Numbered from the stretch's first letter, positions 6,311 to 12,419 are shown. The stretch: 17,860 nt of DNA from Candidatus Roizmanbacteria bacterium CG09_land_8_20_14_0_10_41_9 (GCA_002774185.1 PEZG01000026.1:1-17860); one strand, 5' to 3'. Notes: generated by a model from the sequence alone, not told the origin. Program-made: numbers and translations.

Positions 6311-6859
6311 ATGGCTACACAGATTCCTAAAACAGGAAAGAAATCGCCTACCTCGTTGAAATGGGATACGATTGAATCCTTCAGACAACACAGTTCCCCA
6401 TTTTCTGAGGAAGATCGCTACAGGGGAGAATATGATTTCGAGCCGCAAGAACAAGTTCCTCCGAAGAGGAAAAAAGAAGCAAACCTTTTCAACTACCAAG
6501 CATACTATGAAAAGGAAGTCGTGAAGCGCGAAATCAAGGAACTCACAAACCAGGTAAAATTGGAATTAGATCGACTTAGAAAAACCGAACTAAAATTCCT
6601 ATCCGAGGTTAAGGACGTTGAACATGTTGCGATCAACTCTCCAACCGAAAAACCAGGGGTATACCATATCCGATTCCTGGAATTAGTGCTGGGAATACTA
6701 AAGACTCTACAGTTGAAGATCAATGAATCCCGTACTTGGTTCCAAGCCCTTGTGACGAAGAAGAAAAAAAGAGGGTCCCTGTTTGCTGCGCTTTCTCGCA
6801 AAAAGGGGACACAGTATTCGCTTTCCCAGGAAATTACTTCAGCAAGATCCGTTCAATAA
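6311..6859 (+). CDS. DUF5660-like protein of unknown function
   Basis: The product has 182 residues, is very basic and shows no signal peptide or membrane helix. Residues 1-57 are hydrophilic and probably disordered. From NLFNYQAYYEKEVVKREIKELTNQVKLEL (59-87) the protein is helical and could be a coiled coil. Then come EKPGVYHIRFLELVLGIL (113-130), ESRTWFQAL (139-147), a KKKKRG patch (150-155) and a conserved-looking tail, KKGTQYSLSQE and ARSVQ. From memory this pattern matches DUF5660, a family largely confined to Patescibacteria; I could not check it. Basic charge and the position after trigger factor make a ribosome- or nucleic-acid-linked role possible, but that is a guess. It has its own promoter. 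Confidence 0.75.
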   Translation: MATQIPKTGKKSPTSLKWDTIESFRQHSSPFSEEDRYRGEYDFEPQEQVPPKRKKEANLFNYQAYYEKEVVKREIKELTNQVKLELDRLRKTELKFLSEVKDVEHVAINSPTEKPGVYHIRFLELVLGILKTLQLKINESRTWFQALVTKKKKRGSLFAALSRKKGTQYSLSQEITSARSVQ

Positions 6860-6865
6860 CCATTG

Positions 6866-7462
6866 TTATTCCAGCATTTGAAGGAACGTGTTCACCCCAT
6901 GGGCCCAGCTTCCGTTTGACGAAGGCGTGTATTTTTCCATGATGGACGAAGAAGTCACAAGTCCCTTATCAATGTAGTGTTTTTTAATCCCTCTGGCTAC
7001 GGCATCAATGGCTTCATCGTACGATTCAAACCTGGTAACGGTATTCCCGTAAATTCCCCATCCCCAGCAGTTGTGCGAGTCGTCGGGTATGACGCGGCAT
7101 AAATTGGATTCCTGCATGGCTATTGCCGGGAGGAGTCGGTAATCAAATTGATTTTCATCCGAGACTTGCACGATTTTCTCGGCATAGTCGTACAATACCG
7201 AGTTATACTTTCTGAAAAACTGTTTTAGGTTTGCTACGCGCCCGTCGGTAACTTCCGTTTCTGCCGTGAATACTCCCATGACTGCGGGCCCAGCAGAAAA
7301 ATCAAATTGGCTGGAGGAGTTCTTCGCATTTTCAATCTCGGTCAATATGTTCTTAATTTGCTGTTCCTTACCGAAGTTCTTACGCATAAGGCGCACGGCT
7401 ATAAGATTGCATCCCAGAAGGAGAATGAACATGAGCGAATATACAACGGTCTTCTTGAGCAT
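6866..7462 (-). CDS. Membrane-anchored lysozyme-like (glucosaminidase-fold) protein
   Basis: This 198-residue paralogue of the protein at 4755-5309 starts with basic MLKK and a hydrophobic helix (5-25). LLLGC (14-18) could be a poor lipobox, so it is either a lipoprotein or has a single membrane anchor. After a linker, the catalytic-fold region runs from about 85 to the end: FDYRLLPAIAMQESN with the probable catalytic Glu at 118, NCWGWGIY (131-138), YDEAIDAVARGIKKHYIDKG (148-167) and a final WAHGVNTFL. Cys122 and Cys132 might form a disulfide outside the membrane. It probably cleaves peptidoglycan glycan strands. It is convergent with the DUF5660-like gene (6 nt apart). The TTGATT-17-TATAGT promoter ends 6 nt before the ATG, which supports this start. 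Confidence 0.82.
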   Translation of the reverse strand: MLKKTVVYSLMFILLLGCNLIAVRLMRKNFGKEQQIKNILTEIENAKNSSSQFDFSAGPAVMGVFTAETEVTDGRVANLKQFFRKYNSVLYDYAEKIVQVSDENQFDYRLLPAIAMQESNLCRVIPDDSHNCWGWGIYGNTVTRFESYDEAIDAVARGIKKHYIDKGLVTSSSIMEKYTPSSNGSWAHGVNTFLQMLE

Positions 7463-7497
7463 AGTATAACTATAGGAAAAATACGTCCAAAAATCAA
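7463..7497 (-). promoter_or_regulatory. Promoter of the anchored lysozyme-like gene, leaderless
   Basis: On the minus strand TTGATT (7497-7492) and TATAGT (7474-7469) are 17 nt apart, and the ATG at 7462 comes 6 nt later. A TATACT fills that 6-nt gap and could shift the start downstream, but it lacks an equally good -35 box. Confidence 0.65.
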
Positions 7498-7501
7498 CTC
7501 C

Positions 7502-8050
7502 TCAAATTCGATAAAAATAGGTGGGGAACGGAGAGTGTACAATGGTCTTTTCAAGGTTTTTCTTTAGAGCCGGGATGGCGAATCCGTGCGAAATAACCAA
7601 GGCACCTTTTCTTAAATCTTTTTTTAAGGCGGGGGTCAATTTTTCCAGAAGTTCGGGCATGAGGAACAGGTAAACAATGTCCGCTCCTTTTAGCGAGACC
7701 TTAAACAAGTCTTCCCTTAGAAAGGAGGCATTTCGGACAGATTCCGCAAACGCCAAAAATTTGGAATACCATACAAGAATCGGGTTAATATCAATTCCAA
7801 GAGCATGAACTCCATACGTCTTTGCTGCTTTTCTCACCAGTCTTCCATCCCCGCTCCCCAACTCGATAAAACTTTGGCCTTTTTTTAGGTTCGCTTCTTT
7901 CAGAATAATATCGGCTTCTTTTGAATTTGTCGGGACATAAGGAGCGCCCTTGATACTCGAATAAATAAGGAAGGTTACGAAAACGATGAAACCGATTAAA
8001 AAAACGATTTCCAGAGTAATCACGAGAACATACAGAATGAGTGCAAGCAT
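7502..8050 (-). CDS. Membrane-anchored SAM methyltransferase, FAM173-like
   Basis: The protein has 182 residues with one N-terminal membrane helix (about 3-31), followed by a compact class I methyltransferase domain. Motif I is FIELGSGDGR (61-70), with the acidic strand end at D87 in GIDINP. IDINPILVWYSK (86-97) and DIVYLFLMPELLEKL (124-138) closely resemble the FAM173/ATPSCKMT family, in which a membrane-anchored enzyme methylates a lysine of an ATP-synthase or ADP/ATP-carrier protein. A similar protein-lysine target in the bacterial membrane is inference. No F-type ATPase gene is visible here. A TATACT box ends 7 nt before the ATG, which predicts a leaderless mRNA. Confidence 0.83.
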   Translation of the reverse strand: MLALILYVLVITLEIVFLIGFIVFVTFLIYSSIKGAPYVPTNSKEADIILKEANLKKGQSFIELGSGDGRLVRKAAKTYGVHALGIDINPILVWYSKFLAFAESVRNASFLREDLFKVSLKGADIVYLFLMPELLEKLTPALKKDLRKGALVISHGFAIPALKKNLEKTIVHSPFPTYFYRI

Positions 8051-8063
8051 GAGGTATAGTATA
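8051..8063 (-). promoter_or_regulatory. -10 box of the FAM173-like gene, leaderless
   Basis: On the minus strand TATACT (8063-8058) is followed by ATACCTC and the ATG at 8050, a 7-nt gap. No convincing -35 box is visible. Confidence 0.5.
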
Positions 8064-8112
8064 ATATAACAAAGATAAAAGCGCTAATAGTACTGGTCTC
8101 TCGCCCGCTAGA

Positions 8113-8184
8113 GCCTTCGTAGCTCAATGGATAGAGTACTGGTCTTCGGAACCAGTGATGGGGGTTCGATTCCCTCCGGAGGCA
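8113..8184 (+). tRNA. tRNA-Arg (anticodon UCG)
   Basis: The acceptor GCCTTCG pairs with CGGAGGC (one G-T pair). The D stem GCTC/GAGT holds an 8-nt loop. The anticodon stem CTGGT/ACCAG closes CTTCGGA, giving anticodon TCG for CGA arginine codons. The variable loop has 4 nt and the T loop is TTCGATT. The discriminator is A at 8184 and the next bases are CAGG, so CCA is not encoded. Confidence 0.95.
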
Positions 8185-8206
8185 CAGGTTAGCTAAGGCG
8201 AGCGGG

Positions 8207-8277
8207 TCGGAACCAGTGATGGGGGTTCGACTTGTCCGTCCGAAGCTTTAGCGTAGGAGGATTCCTCCCAGGCGCAC
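8207..8277 (+). repeat. Broken partial copy of tRNA-Arg
   Basis: The 24 bases at 8207-8230 repeat 8146-8169 of tRNA-Arg exactly, from the anticodon loop into the T arm. The similarity then breaks at a GC-rich insert containing CCGAAGCTTTAGCG (8239-8252) and GGAGGATTCCTCC, and resumes loosely at GATTCCTCCCAGGCGCAC, resembling the end of the real tRNA. With no D arm and no 5' acceptor strand it cannot fold as a tRNA. A short piece, AGTACTGGTCT, also occurs upstream of the tRNA at 8088-8098. Confidence 0.7.
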
Positions 8278-8285
8278 TAGAATTA

Positions 8286-8323
8286 GACTATAGACAATAG
8301 ACGAAAGACGATAGACTATAGAC
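8286..8323 (+). repeat. GACTATAGAC direct repeats, left side of the four-helix-bundle locus
   Basis: GACTATAGAC occurs at 8286-8295 and 8314-8323, with related GAC.ATAGAC-like words between them. Segment 8304-8322 is an imperfect inverted match (16 of 19) to 8740-8758 on the other side of the gene. Confidence 0.6.
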
Positions 8324-8381
8324 CTTAGATTGTAGTTTATAGGCGATAGATATGAAATGAGAGAGATGATAAAAGAGGATA

Positions 8382-8738
8382 ATGAATAAGTTTGAGAAGT
8401 TGAAAGTCTGGCAGGAGTCTTTAGTTTTAGTGCAGAAGATTTATACATTATCTGGAAGATTGCCAAGAAGTGAAGAAAGAAACTTGATTGATCAGATAAA
8501 GAGATCAACGGTTTCCGTTAGTTTAAATATTGCAGAAGGAAGCGGAGCAGAAAATGATAAAGAATTCAAAAGATATCTAAACGTAGCGAAAAAGTCGATA
8601 ACAGAAGTACAAGCAACCTTAAAAATAATAGATTTTCTTTATAATATAAAGGTAGAAGAAGTCGAGACAAAGGCTTTAGAGATACTGAAAATGTTGAATG
8701 GATTGATTAAATATCTAAAGCGGAAATCGGAAAATTAA
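8382..8738 (+). CDS. Four-helix-bundle protein (23S rRNA IVS type)
   Basis: This 118-residue protein matches the four helix bundle family also found inside intervening sequences of 23S rRNA genes. The opening FEKLKVWQESLVLVQKIY, then LIDQIKRSTVSVSLNIAEGSG (about 35-55) and the following helix AKKSITEVQATL are the family's hallmarks. It is a soluble homopentamer-type helical protein with an unestablished role, possibly nucleic-acid binding. AGAGG lies 4 nt before the ATG. The gene is A/T-richer than its neighbours and sits between two tRNA genes, bracketed by imperfect inverted repeats, which suggests a small mobile cassette. It contains no transposase. Confidence 0.88.
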   Translation: MNKFEKLKVWQESLVLVQKIYTLSGRLPRSEERNLIDQIKRSTVSVSLNIAEGSGAENDKEFKRYLNVAKKSITEVQATLKIIDFLYNIKVEEVETKALEILKMLNGLIKYLKRKSEN

Positions 8739-8739
8739 T

Positions 8740-8758
8740 TCTATTGACTATCGTCTGT
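8740..8758 (-). repeat. Right inverted-repeat arm of the four-helix-bundle locus
   Basis: The reverse complement of this segment matches 8304-8322 at 16 of 19 positions, sharing AGACGATAG. Further TCGACT-like words continue to about 8770, just before tRNA-Lys. Confidence 0.5.
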
Positions 8759-8776
8759 CGACTCTCGACTATTCTT

Positions 8777-8850
8777 GGGCCACTAGCTCAATTGGCTAGA
8801 GCAACTCCCTCTTAAGGAGTAGGTTCAGGGTTCGATCCCCTGGTGGCTCA
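8777..8850 (+). tRNA. tRNA-Lys (anticodon CUU)
   Basis: The acceptor GGGCCAC pairs with GTGGCTC (one G-T pair). The D stem is GCTC/GAGC with a 9-nt loop. The anticodon stem ACTCC/GGAGT closes CTCTTAA, giving anticodon CTT for AAG lysine codons. The T stem is CAGGG/CCCTG with loop TTCGATC. The discriminator is A at 8850 and is followed by CACA, so CCA is not encoded. Confidence 0.95.
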
Positions 8851-8865
8851 CACAGAACCTCCGTA

Positions 8866-8894
8866 TTGATAATCCTGATGTTTTCTGATATACT
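8866..8894 (+). promoter_or_regulatory. Promoter of the methyltransferase gene
   Basis: TTGATA (8866-8871), 17 nt and TATACT (8889-8894), the latter preceded by TGA as in an extended -10 box. The start near 8901 gives a leader of about 27 nt with a T-rich end but no hairpin and no ribosome binding site. Confidence 0.7.
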
Positions 8895-8927
8895 CCAATC
8901 CTTAACTTTAAATTGAATTTTTTTACT

Positions 8928-9587
8928 ATGGCGGCAACCCTAGAAGCGAGGATATCGGAGGAAATAAGCAGATTTCGGTATGAACGATCTTATAAGGAGA
9001 TGATCGAACAACTTTTGATTGGGCGAGAGGAAGGTTTGGCTGCGTCTAGGCTTTCATATGGAGCACAAGAAAGACTTTCGAAAAATCTGAAGAAAGAATT
9101 AGAACGGTACTTTCCTGCAGATAGTTGGACAAATCCAGGTTTCGACAAAGAGCAAGTATTGAAGCAAGTACAAGGACCGCTACTGGAAGTAGGAGGACCA
9201 ACGATGAGAGGATATGTAACAATTGACGTTTCCCGTTTGCCTAGAAGACTATGGATTACGAATATTACTAGGAATTTTTGCCCGCCAGATGTTAAAGATC
9301 AAGGACATATTGATATGGAGGCCAATGCAACAAACCTACCTTTTGCAGATAAGAGTATTGGTGCAGAGTTTGTCTCATGTCTGCTTTGCTCGCGTCGTAA
9401 GGTATTAAACGAGGCGTATAGAGTGATTGAGGATAAAGGATTGTTGTTTTGGCAAGGAGCACAGGATACAGAAGTGATTTATGCCCATCTACTAGGATTT
9501 GAAATGCAAGAGTATGCTAGACGAAAATATCAATTTTCTCCTGAATACTACGAAAACCTATGGAGCGCAATATTTCAGAAGCCTTAA
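8928..9587 (+). CDS. Class I SAM methyltransferase, C-terminus probably frameshifted
   Basis: The readable part has 219 residues. After a helical N-terminus (1-80), the Rossmann fold begins with GPLLEVGGPTMRGYVTIDVSR: motif I as EVGGPT and the acidic end of strand 2 as ID. ATNLPFADKSIGAEFVSC corresponds to motif II and VLNEAYRVIEDKGLLFWQ to motif III, as in methyltransferase type 11 proteins. The reading stops after AIFQKP, where the last strands should be. Skipping one A in the CAGAAG at 9576-9581 continues into another frame as SLKFADPYSICSHGITFIALRP and runs to 9702. This is a convincing end for such a fold. Either the gene is broken or the sequence holds a one-base error. The start is ATG 8928; an in-frame TTG at 8913 is less likely. 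The substrate is unknown. Confidence 0.75.
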   Translation: MAATLEARISEEISRFRYERSYKEMIEQLLIGREEGLAASRLSYGAQERLSKNLKKELERYFPADSWTNPGFDKEQVLKQVQGPLLEVGGPTMRGYVTIDVSRLPRRLWITNITRNFCPPDVKDQGHIDMEANATNLPFADKSIGAEFVSCLLCSRRKVLNEAYRVIEDKGLLFWQGAQDTEVIYAHLLGFEMQEYARRKYQFSPEYYENLWSAIFQKP

Positions 9588-9702
9588 ATTCGCTGATCCT
9601 TATTCAATATGTTCCCACGGGATTACCTTCATTGCCTTGAGACCTTATTTTTATCCACATCCACAAAATAATGTAACTCCTGGTCCAAAAAAATTACTTT
9701 AG
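9588..9702 (+). pseudogene. Displaced C-terminal tail of the methyltransferase
   Basis: The +1 frame here encodes HGITFIALRPYF and then a Pro-rich end, stopping at TAG 9700-9702. It joins the upstream reading if one A near 9579-9580 is ignored, restoring a protein of about 258 residues. There is no start signal of its own. Confidence 0.55.
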
Positions 9703-9718
9703 ATAATACGTTAGGTTA

Positions 9719-9889
9719 TTATTTAAATCCTAATAATTTTGCGATAATTCCTCTATTTTCTATAAGATCTTTTAAAACCCTATATTTTCTTTCTTCATTT
9801 GAAACAAACCGTTTAACTATTCTCGGATTATGATTTATTAGGAAAGGATATTCTTTCAGGAGTATGCCTAATGCCTTAGATTGATCCAT
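9719..9889 (-). CDS. Small ORF of 56 residues, unknown function
   Basis: This short reading frame encodes a charged, mostly helical protein starting MDQSKALGILLKEYPF and ending IIAKLLGFK. It has no signal peptide, no Cys and no metal motif. Its middle part, NPRIVKRFVSNEERKYRVLK, is rich in Arg and Lys. TATAAT at 9910-9905 is preceded by TGA as an extended -10 box and lies 15 nt before the ATG. No ribosome binding site is seen. The residue composition looks like real protein and the frame ends cleanly, but I recognise no family. It converges on the frameshifted methyltransferase. It could be a small DNA-binding or toxin/antitoxin-type protein, but nothing proves that. Confidence 0.45.
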   Translation of the reverse strand: MDQSKALGILLKEYPFLINHNPRIVKRFVSNEERKYRVLKDLIENRGIIAKLLGFK

Positions 9890-9904
9890 GTGGAAAATAA
9901 TGTA

Positions 9905-9913
9905 ATTATATCA
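9905..9913 (-). promoter_or_regulatory. Extended -10 box of the 56-residue ORF
   Basis: On the minus strand this reads TGATATAAT, an extended -10 element. No good -35 box is present, as is common for extended -10 promoters. The G-run just upstream (9915-9923) is unexplained. Confidence 0.45.
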
Positions 9914-10030
9914 GAGGGGGGCGGCGTAATGTTATTGAGCTGGAAGAATAACGGAATAGGAAAGTTGAATTGTATCAGTTTATAACGGCCGTTGTAAAGT
10001 GGTACAATCCGGTGACATTTTTTTATGGTA

Positions 10031-10041
10031 TATAATAGACT
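10031..10041 (+). promoter_or_regulatory. Probable -10 region of the sigma-factor gene
   Basis: TATAAT at 10031-10036 lies 13 nt before the ATG at 10050. TAGACT at 10036-10041 is an alternative, 18 nt after GTGACA (10012-10017) and 8 nt before the ATG. Either gives a leader of at most about 7 nt. An upstream GTG reading (9999) is rejected because it covers this box. Confidence 0.45.
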
Positions 10042-10049
10042 CATTTCCT

Positions 10050-10886
10050 ATGTCTGTGGAAAGGCCAAGGGTTCCATCAGCGGAAGGCTCTCCGAAAGAA
10101 GTGACTCTTCATGTAAGTCTATCGAACACGGCTGAAGGGCCGATACAGATCAACGTCCCCCAGACTTTATTTGAAAGGATTGCAGGAAAACTTGAAGAGA
10201 GAGGGATAGAACCAAAGTATGTTGCTGCAGGAGCGGTAGTTTTTGTAGCGGCCGCCTCAGCGGGAGTTGCGGCCAAAAAAATCATTGATCACCAAAGAAA
10301 ACCACCCATTCAAGAACCGCCTGTTTCTGTATTAACAGAAGCGCAGAAGGGAGAATATGAAAGAATGTATAAAGATTCCTATCCCACGCTTCGCAATTTT
10401 ATACGAAACAGACTGCCGGGATCAAATCAGGATGTTGAGGATCTTACTCAGACGGTTCTCAAGAACGCGTGTGAACATTTTCCGCCAGACTATACCTTTC
10501 CTGAACTCCCGAATCCCCATTCTCCCTGGTTATACAGGATTGCCGCCAATCTTATTAAGAATAGACTTAGAGATGCATCTAGAAAAACAGAACATGAGGC
10601 TGACATCGACGTTGGAGAAATTTTGTATAAAATGGAAGATCCGACGCCCGATATGGACACAATGGTTACATCCCATGAGGAGGCGGTCGAACTACAAAAA
10701 GCAGTGGCTTCGCTCAAAGACCCTTACGCTTTAGTCATCTGGCTTAAAGTTGCGCTGGAGTGGTCAAACGAAGAGATAGCCCATACGCTTGAGACAACTG
10801 AAAGCGCGATAAAATCTACTTATCATCGCGCACTACAAAGCTTGAGAAAAAAATATTTAAAATCATCCGCAAATCCTAAAGATTAG
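10050..10886 (+). CDS. ECF-type sigma factor with N-terminal membrane helix
   Basis: The 278-residue protein has a normal sigma core and an unusual front. Region 2 lies at about 100-180: YPTLRNFIRNRLPG, then DVEDLTQTVLKNA, then PWLYRIAANLIKNRLRD, the core-binding and -10 recognition helices. Region 4 lies at about 212-268: LEWSNEEIAHTLETTESAIKS is the helix-turn-helix for the -35 box, followed by ALQSLRKKY. Residues 1-56 contain a predicted beta-rich segment (VTLHVSLSNTAEGPIQINVP) and then a helix. Residues 57-76 are uncharged and Ala/Val-rich (YVAAGAVVFVAAASAGVAA), followed by KK, as in a membrane span. The sigma domain would then stay cytoplasmic and tethered. No anti-sigma gene is adjacent. 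Other possibilities are that the hydrophobic stretch packs in a soluble fold, or that cleavage releases the factor. Confidence 0.85.
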   Translation: MSVERPRVPSAEGSPKEVTLHVSLSNTAEGPIQINVPQTLFERIAGKLEERGIEPKYVAAGAVVFVAAASAGVAAKKIIDHQRKPPIQEPPVSVLTEAQKGEYERMYKDSYPTLRNFIRNRLPGSNQDVEDLTQTVLKNACEHFPPDYTFPELPNPHSPWLYRIAANLIKNRLRDASRKTEHEADIDVGEILYKMEDPTPDMDTMVTSHEEAVELQKAVASLKDPYALVIWLKVALEWSNEEIAHTLETTESAIKSTYHRALQSLRKKYLKSSANPKD

Positions 10887-10932
10887 AATAGAAAAAAACC
10901 AAGATCCATATTAAAAATTATTTATGTTCATA

Positions 10933-10938
10933 TATAAT
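10933..10938 (+). promoter_or_regulatory. Possible -10 box of thyA
   Basis: TATAAT lies in a very A/T-rich stretch 34 nt before the thyA ATG. In such a context it may occur by chance, and no -35 or ribosome binding site is clear. Confidence 0.3.
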
Positions 10939-10972
10939 AAATATTATTCATAACTGAATTTTTAAATTTAGA

Positions 10973-11794
10973 ATGCGACAATATCTTAATGCTTTGAAAT
11001 ATGTGCTGAAAAATGGAAATGATAGAATTGATCGTACTAAAGTAGGAACAAGGGCTACGTTTGGACTGCAGATGAGATTTAAAATGTCTGATGGTTTTCC
11101 AGCAGTAACTACAAAGAAGTTAGCATTTAATGTGATGAAGGGTGAGCTTCTCTGGTTTATCTCAGGAAGTTCTGATAATAAAGAATTAAACAAATTGGGT
11201 TGTCATATATGGGATGCAAATGGAGAGGCAGATTATTGGAAACCAAAAGCTAAATTTGAAGGAGATTTGGGTAGAGTATATGGCGTACAGTGGAGAGACT
11301 GGAGAAGTTCGGAAGGAAAACATATGGACCAACTTACTGATGTGATAGAAAGAATTAAAACAAATCCTACTGATAGAAGGCTTATTGTTACGGCTTGGAA
11401 TCCAGGCGAATTAGACGAAATGGTTCTTCCTCCCTGCCATATGTTTTACCAGTTTTTTGTTGCTGATAATAAGCTCTCAGTCCAGATGTATCAAAGAAGC
11501 GCGGATATGTTCTTAGGTGTTCCTTTTAATATTGCATCTTATTCCTTATTACTTCACATGGTGGCTCAGGTAACGAATCTGGTTCCCTATGAATTTATCC
11601 ACATTCTAGGTGACGCTCATATTTATAAAAATCATTTTGATGCAGTTAAGGAGCAATTAGCTAGAAAACCTGGTAAATTGCCGAAATTGTGGTTAAATCC
11701 CAAAATTACTTCAATCTATGATTTTACAATGGACGATATTAAACTGCAGGATTATGTTGCTCAAAGCGTAATAAAAGCCCCGATGGCAGTGTAG
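10973..11794 (+). CDS. thyA: Thymidylate synthase
   Basis: ThyA methylates dUMP to dTMP with methylenetetrahydrofolate, which becomes dihydrofolate. All signatures are present in 273 residues: DRT (20-22) with the phosphate-binding Arg21, FPAVTTKK (42-49), LLWFISG (59-65), DLGRVYGVQWR (98-108), LPPCHMFYQF with the nucleophile Cys155, YQRSADMFLGVPFNIASY (173-190) with Arg175, Asp178 and Asn186, and HILGDAHIY (210-218). The C-terminus KAPMAV ends with the conserved PMAV. The gene is visibly A/T-richer than the thrS, trigger-factor and copA genes. It is convergent with folA, which recycles its folate product. Confidence 0.98.
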   Translation: MRQYLNALKYVLKNGNDRIDRTKVGTRATFGLQMRFKMSDGFPAVTTKKLAFNVMKGELLWFISGSSDNKELNKLGCHIWDANGEADYWKPKAKFEGDLGRVYGVQWRDWRSSEGKHMDQLTDVIERIKTNPTDRRLIVTAWNPGELDEMVLPPCHMFYQFFVADNKLSVQMYQRSADMFLGVPFNIASYSLLLHMVAQVTNLVPYEFIHILGDAHIYKNHFDAVKEQLARKPGKLPKLWLNPKITSIYDFTMDDIKLQDYVAQSVIKAPMAV

Positions 11795-11932
11795 GATCTT
11801 TTCAGAACACTACTTTATGTTTCTTTAAATCATGACGATAAGCATGAAAACTTCCGCAGAATTGGGTCACTACTTCTTAATGCATAAAGATATGCAAGTG
11901 ACATATAAAAAGTGTCTATATGATAAGATATT

Positions 11933-12406
11933 TTATCGTTCGACGATCCTGAAGTCATACTGTATCCCATTATATTCTTTTTTTTCTAGAACTGTTGTCC
12001 TTGTAAAAGTTGAATAATCAGGGAAAAATGCATCAGCTTCCTTAGGTTCAGAATAGATATAGGTGAGGTATAGACGGTCGGCATAGGGGAGGCTTTCTTT
12101 ATAAATCTGAGCGCCTCCAATGACAAAGACAATTTCATCCTTTTTTTTTGCAATAGCAATTGCCTCTTCAATAGATAAACAAACAATACAATTTTTATAT
12201 TTGAAATCCTTATTTCTCGTAATGACAATATTTGTCCGTTTAGGTAATGGTCTACCAATAGATTCAAATGTTTTTCTTCCCATAATAATGGGGTGATTCA
12301 AAGTAATTTTTTTAAAATATTCCAAATCATCTGGAATGTTCCAAAGAAGTTTATTTTTATTCCCGATCGCCCGATTTTTACTAATAGCTGCAATAAGTGC
12401 AATCAT
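11933..12406 (-). CDS. folA: Dihydrofolate reductase
   Basis: FolA reduces dihydrofolate to tetrahydrofolate with NADPH and complements ThyA next door. The 157 residues show the standard single-domain form: IAAISKNRAIGNKNKLLW (5-22) with the Met20-type loop region, IPDDLEYFK (24-32) with the catalytic acid Asp27, HPIIMGRKTFESIG (38-51) with the NADPH-binding segment, RPLPKRTNIVITR with folate-binding Arg57, and FVIGGAQIYKESLPYADRLYLT around residue 100. TATAAT ends 7 nt before the ATG, so the mRNA should be leaderless. The 138 bases separating it from thyA show no clear terminator or gene. Confidence 0.97.
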   Translation of the reverse strand: MIALIAAISKNRAIGNKNKLLWNIPDDLEYFKKITLNHPIIMGRKTFESIGRPLPKRTNIVITRNKDFKYKNCIVCLSIEEAIAIAKKKDEIVFVIGGAQIYKESLPYADRLYLTYIYSEPKEADAFFPDYSTFTRTTVLEKKEYNGIQYDFRIVER

Positions 12407-12419
12407 AAATTCTATTATA
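12407..12419 (-). promoter_or_regulatory. -10 box of folA, leaderless
   Basis: On the minus strand TATAAT (12419-12414) is followed by AGAATTT and the ATG at 12406, a 7-nt gap. No -35 box is evident. Confidence 0.6.

Noticed and set aside
9999..10049. GTG start that would add 17 residues to the sigma factor.
   Set aside because: It would place the TATAAT box inside the coding region. The ATG at 10050 fits the promoter.
10025..10135. ATG after a T7 run upstream of the sigma-factor gene opens a 36-codon frame and resembles the hairpin-U-ATG leaders.
   Set aside because: The stem before it (TTGTA/TACAA with CCG/CGG) is weak, no consensus promoter lies at the right place, and the frame runs out of phase into the sigma gene with an unlikely composition.
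11795..11932. Gap between thyA and folA, checked for a small gene, RNA or terminator.
   Set aside because: No convincing hairpin with T tract and no protein-like frame with a start signal. The 61-codon forward frame runs into folA antisense.
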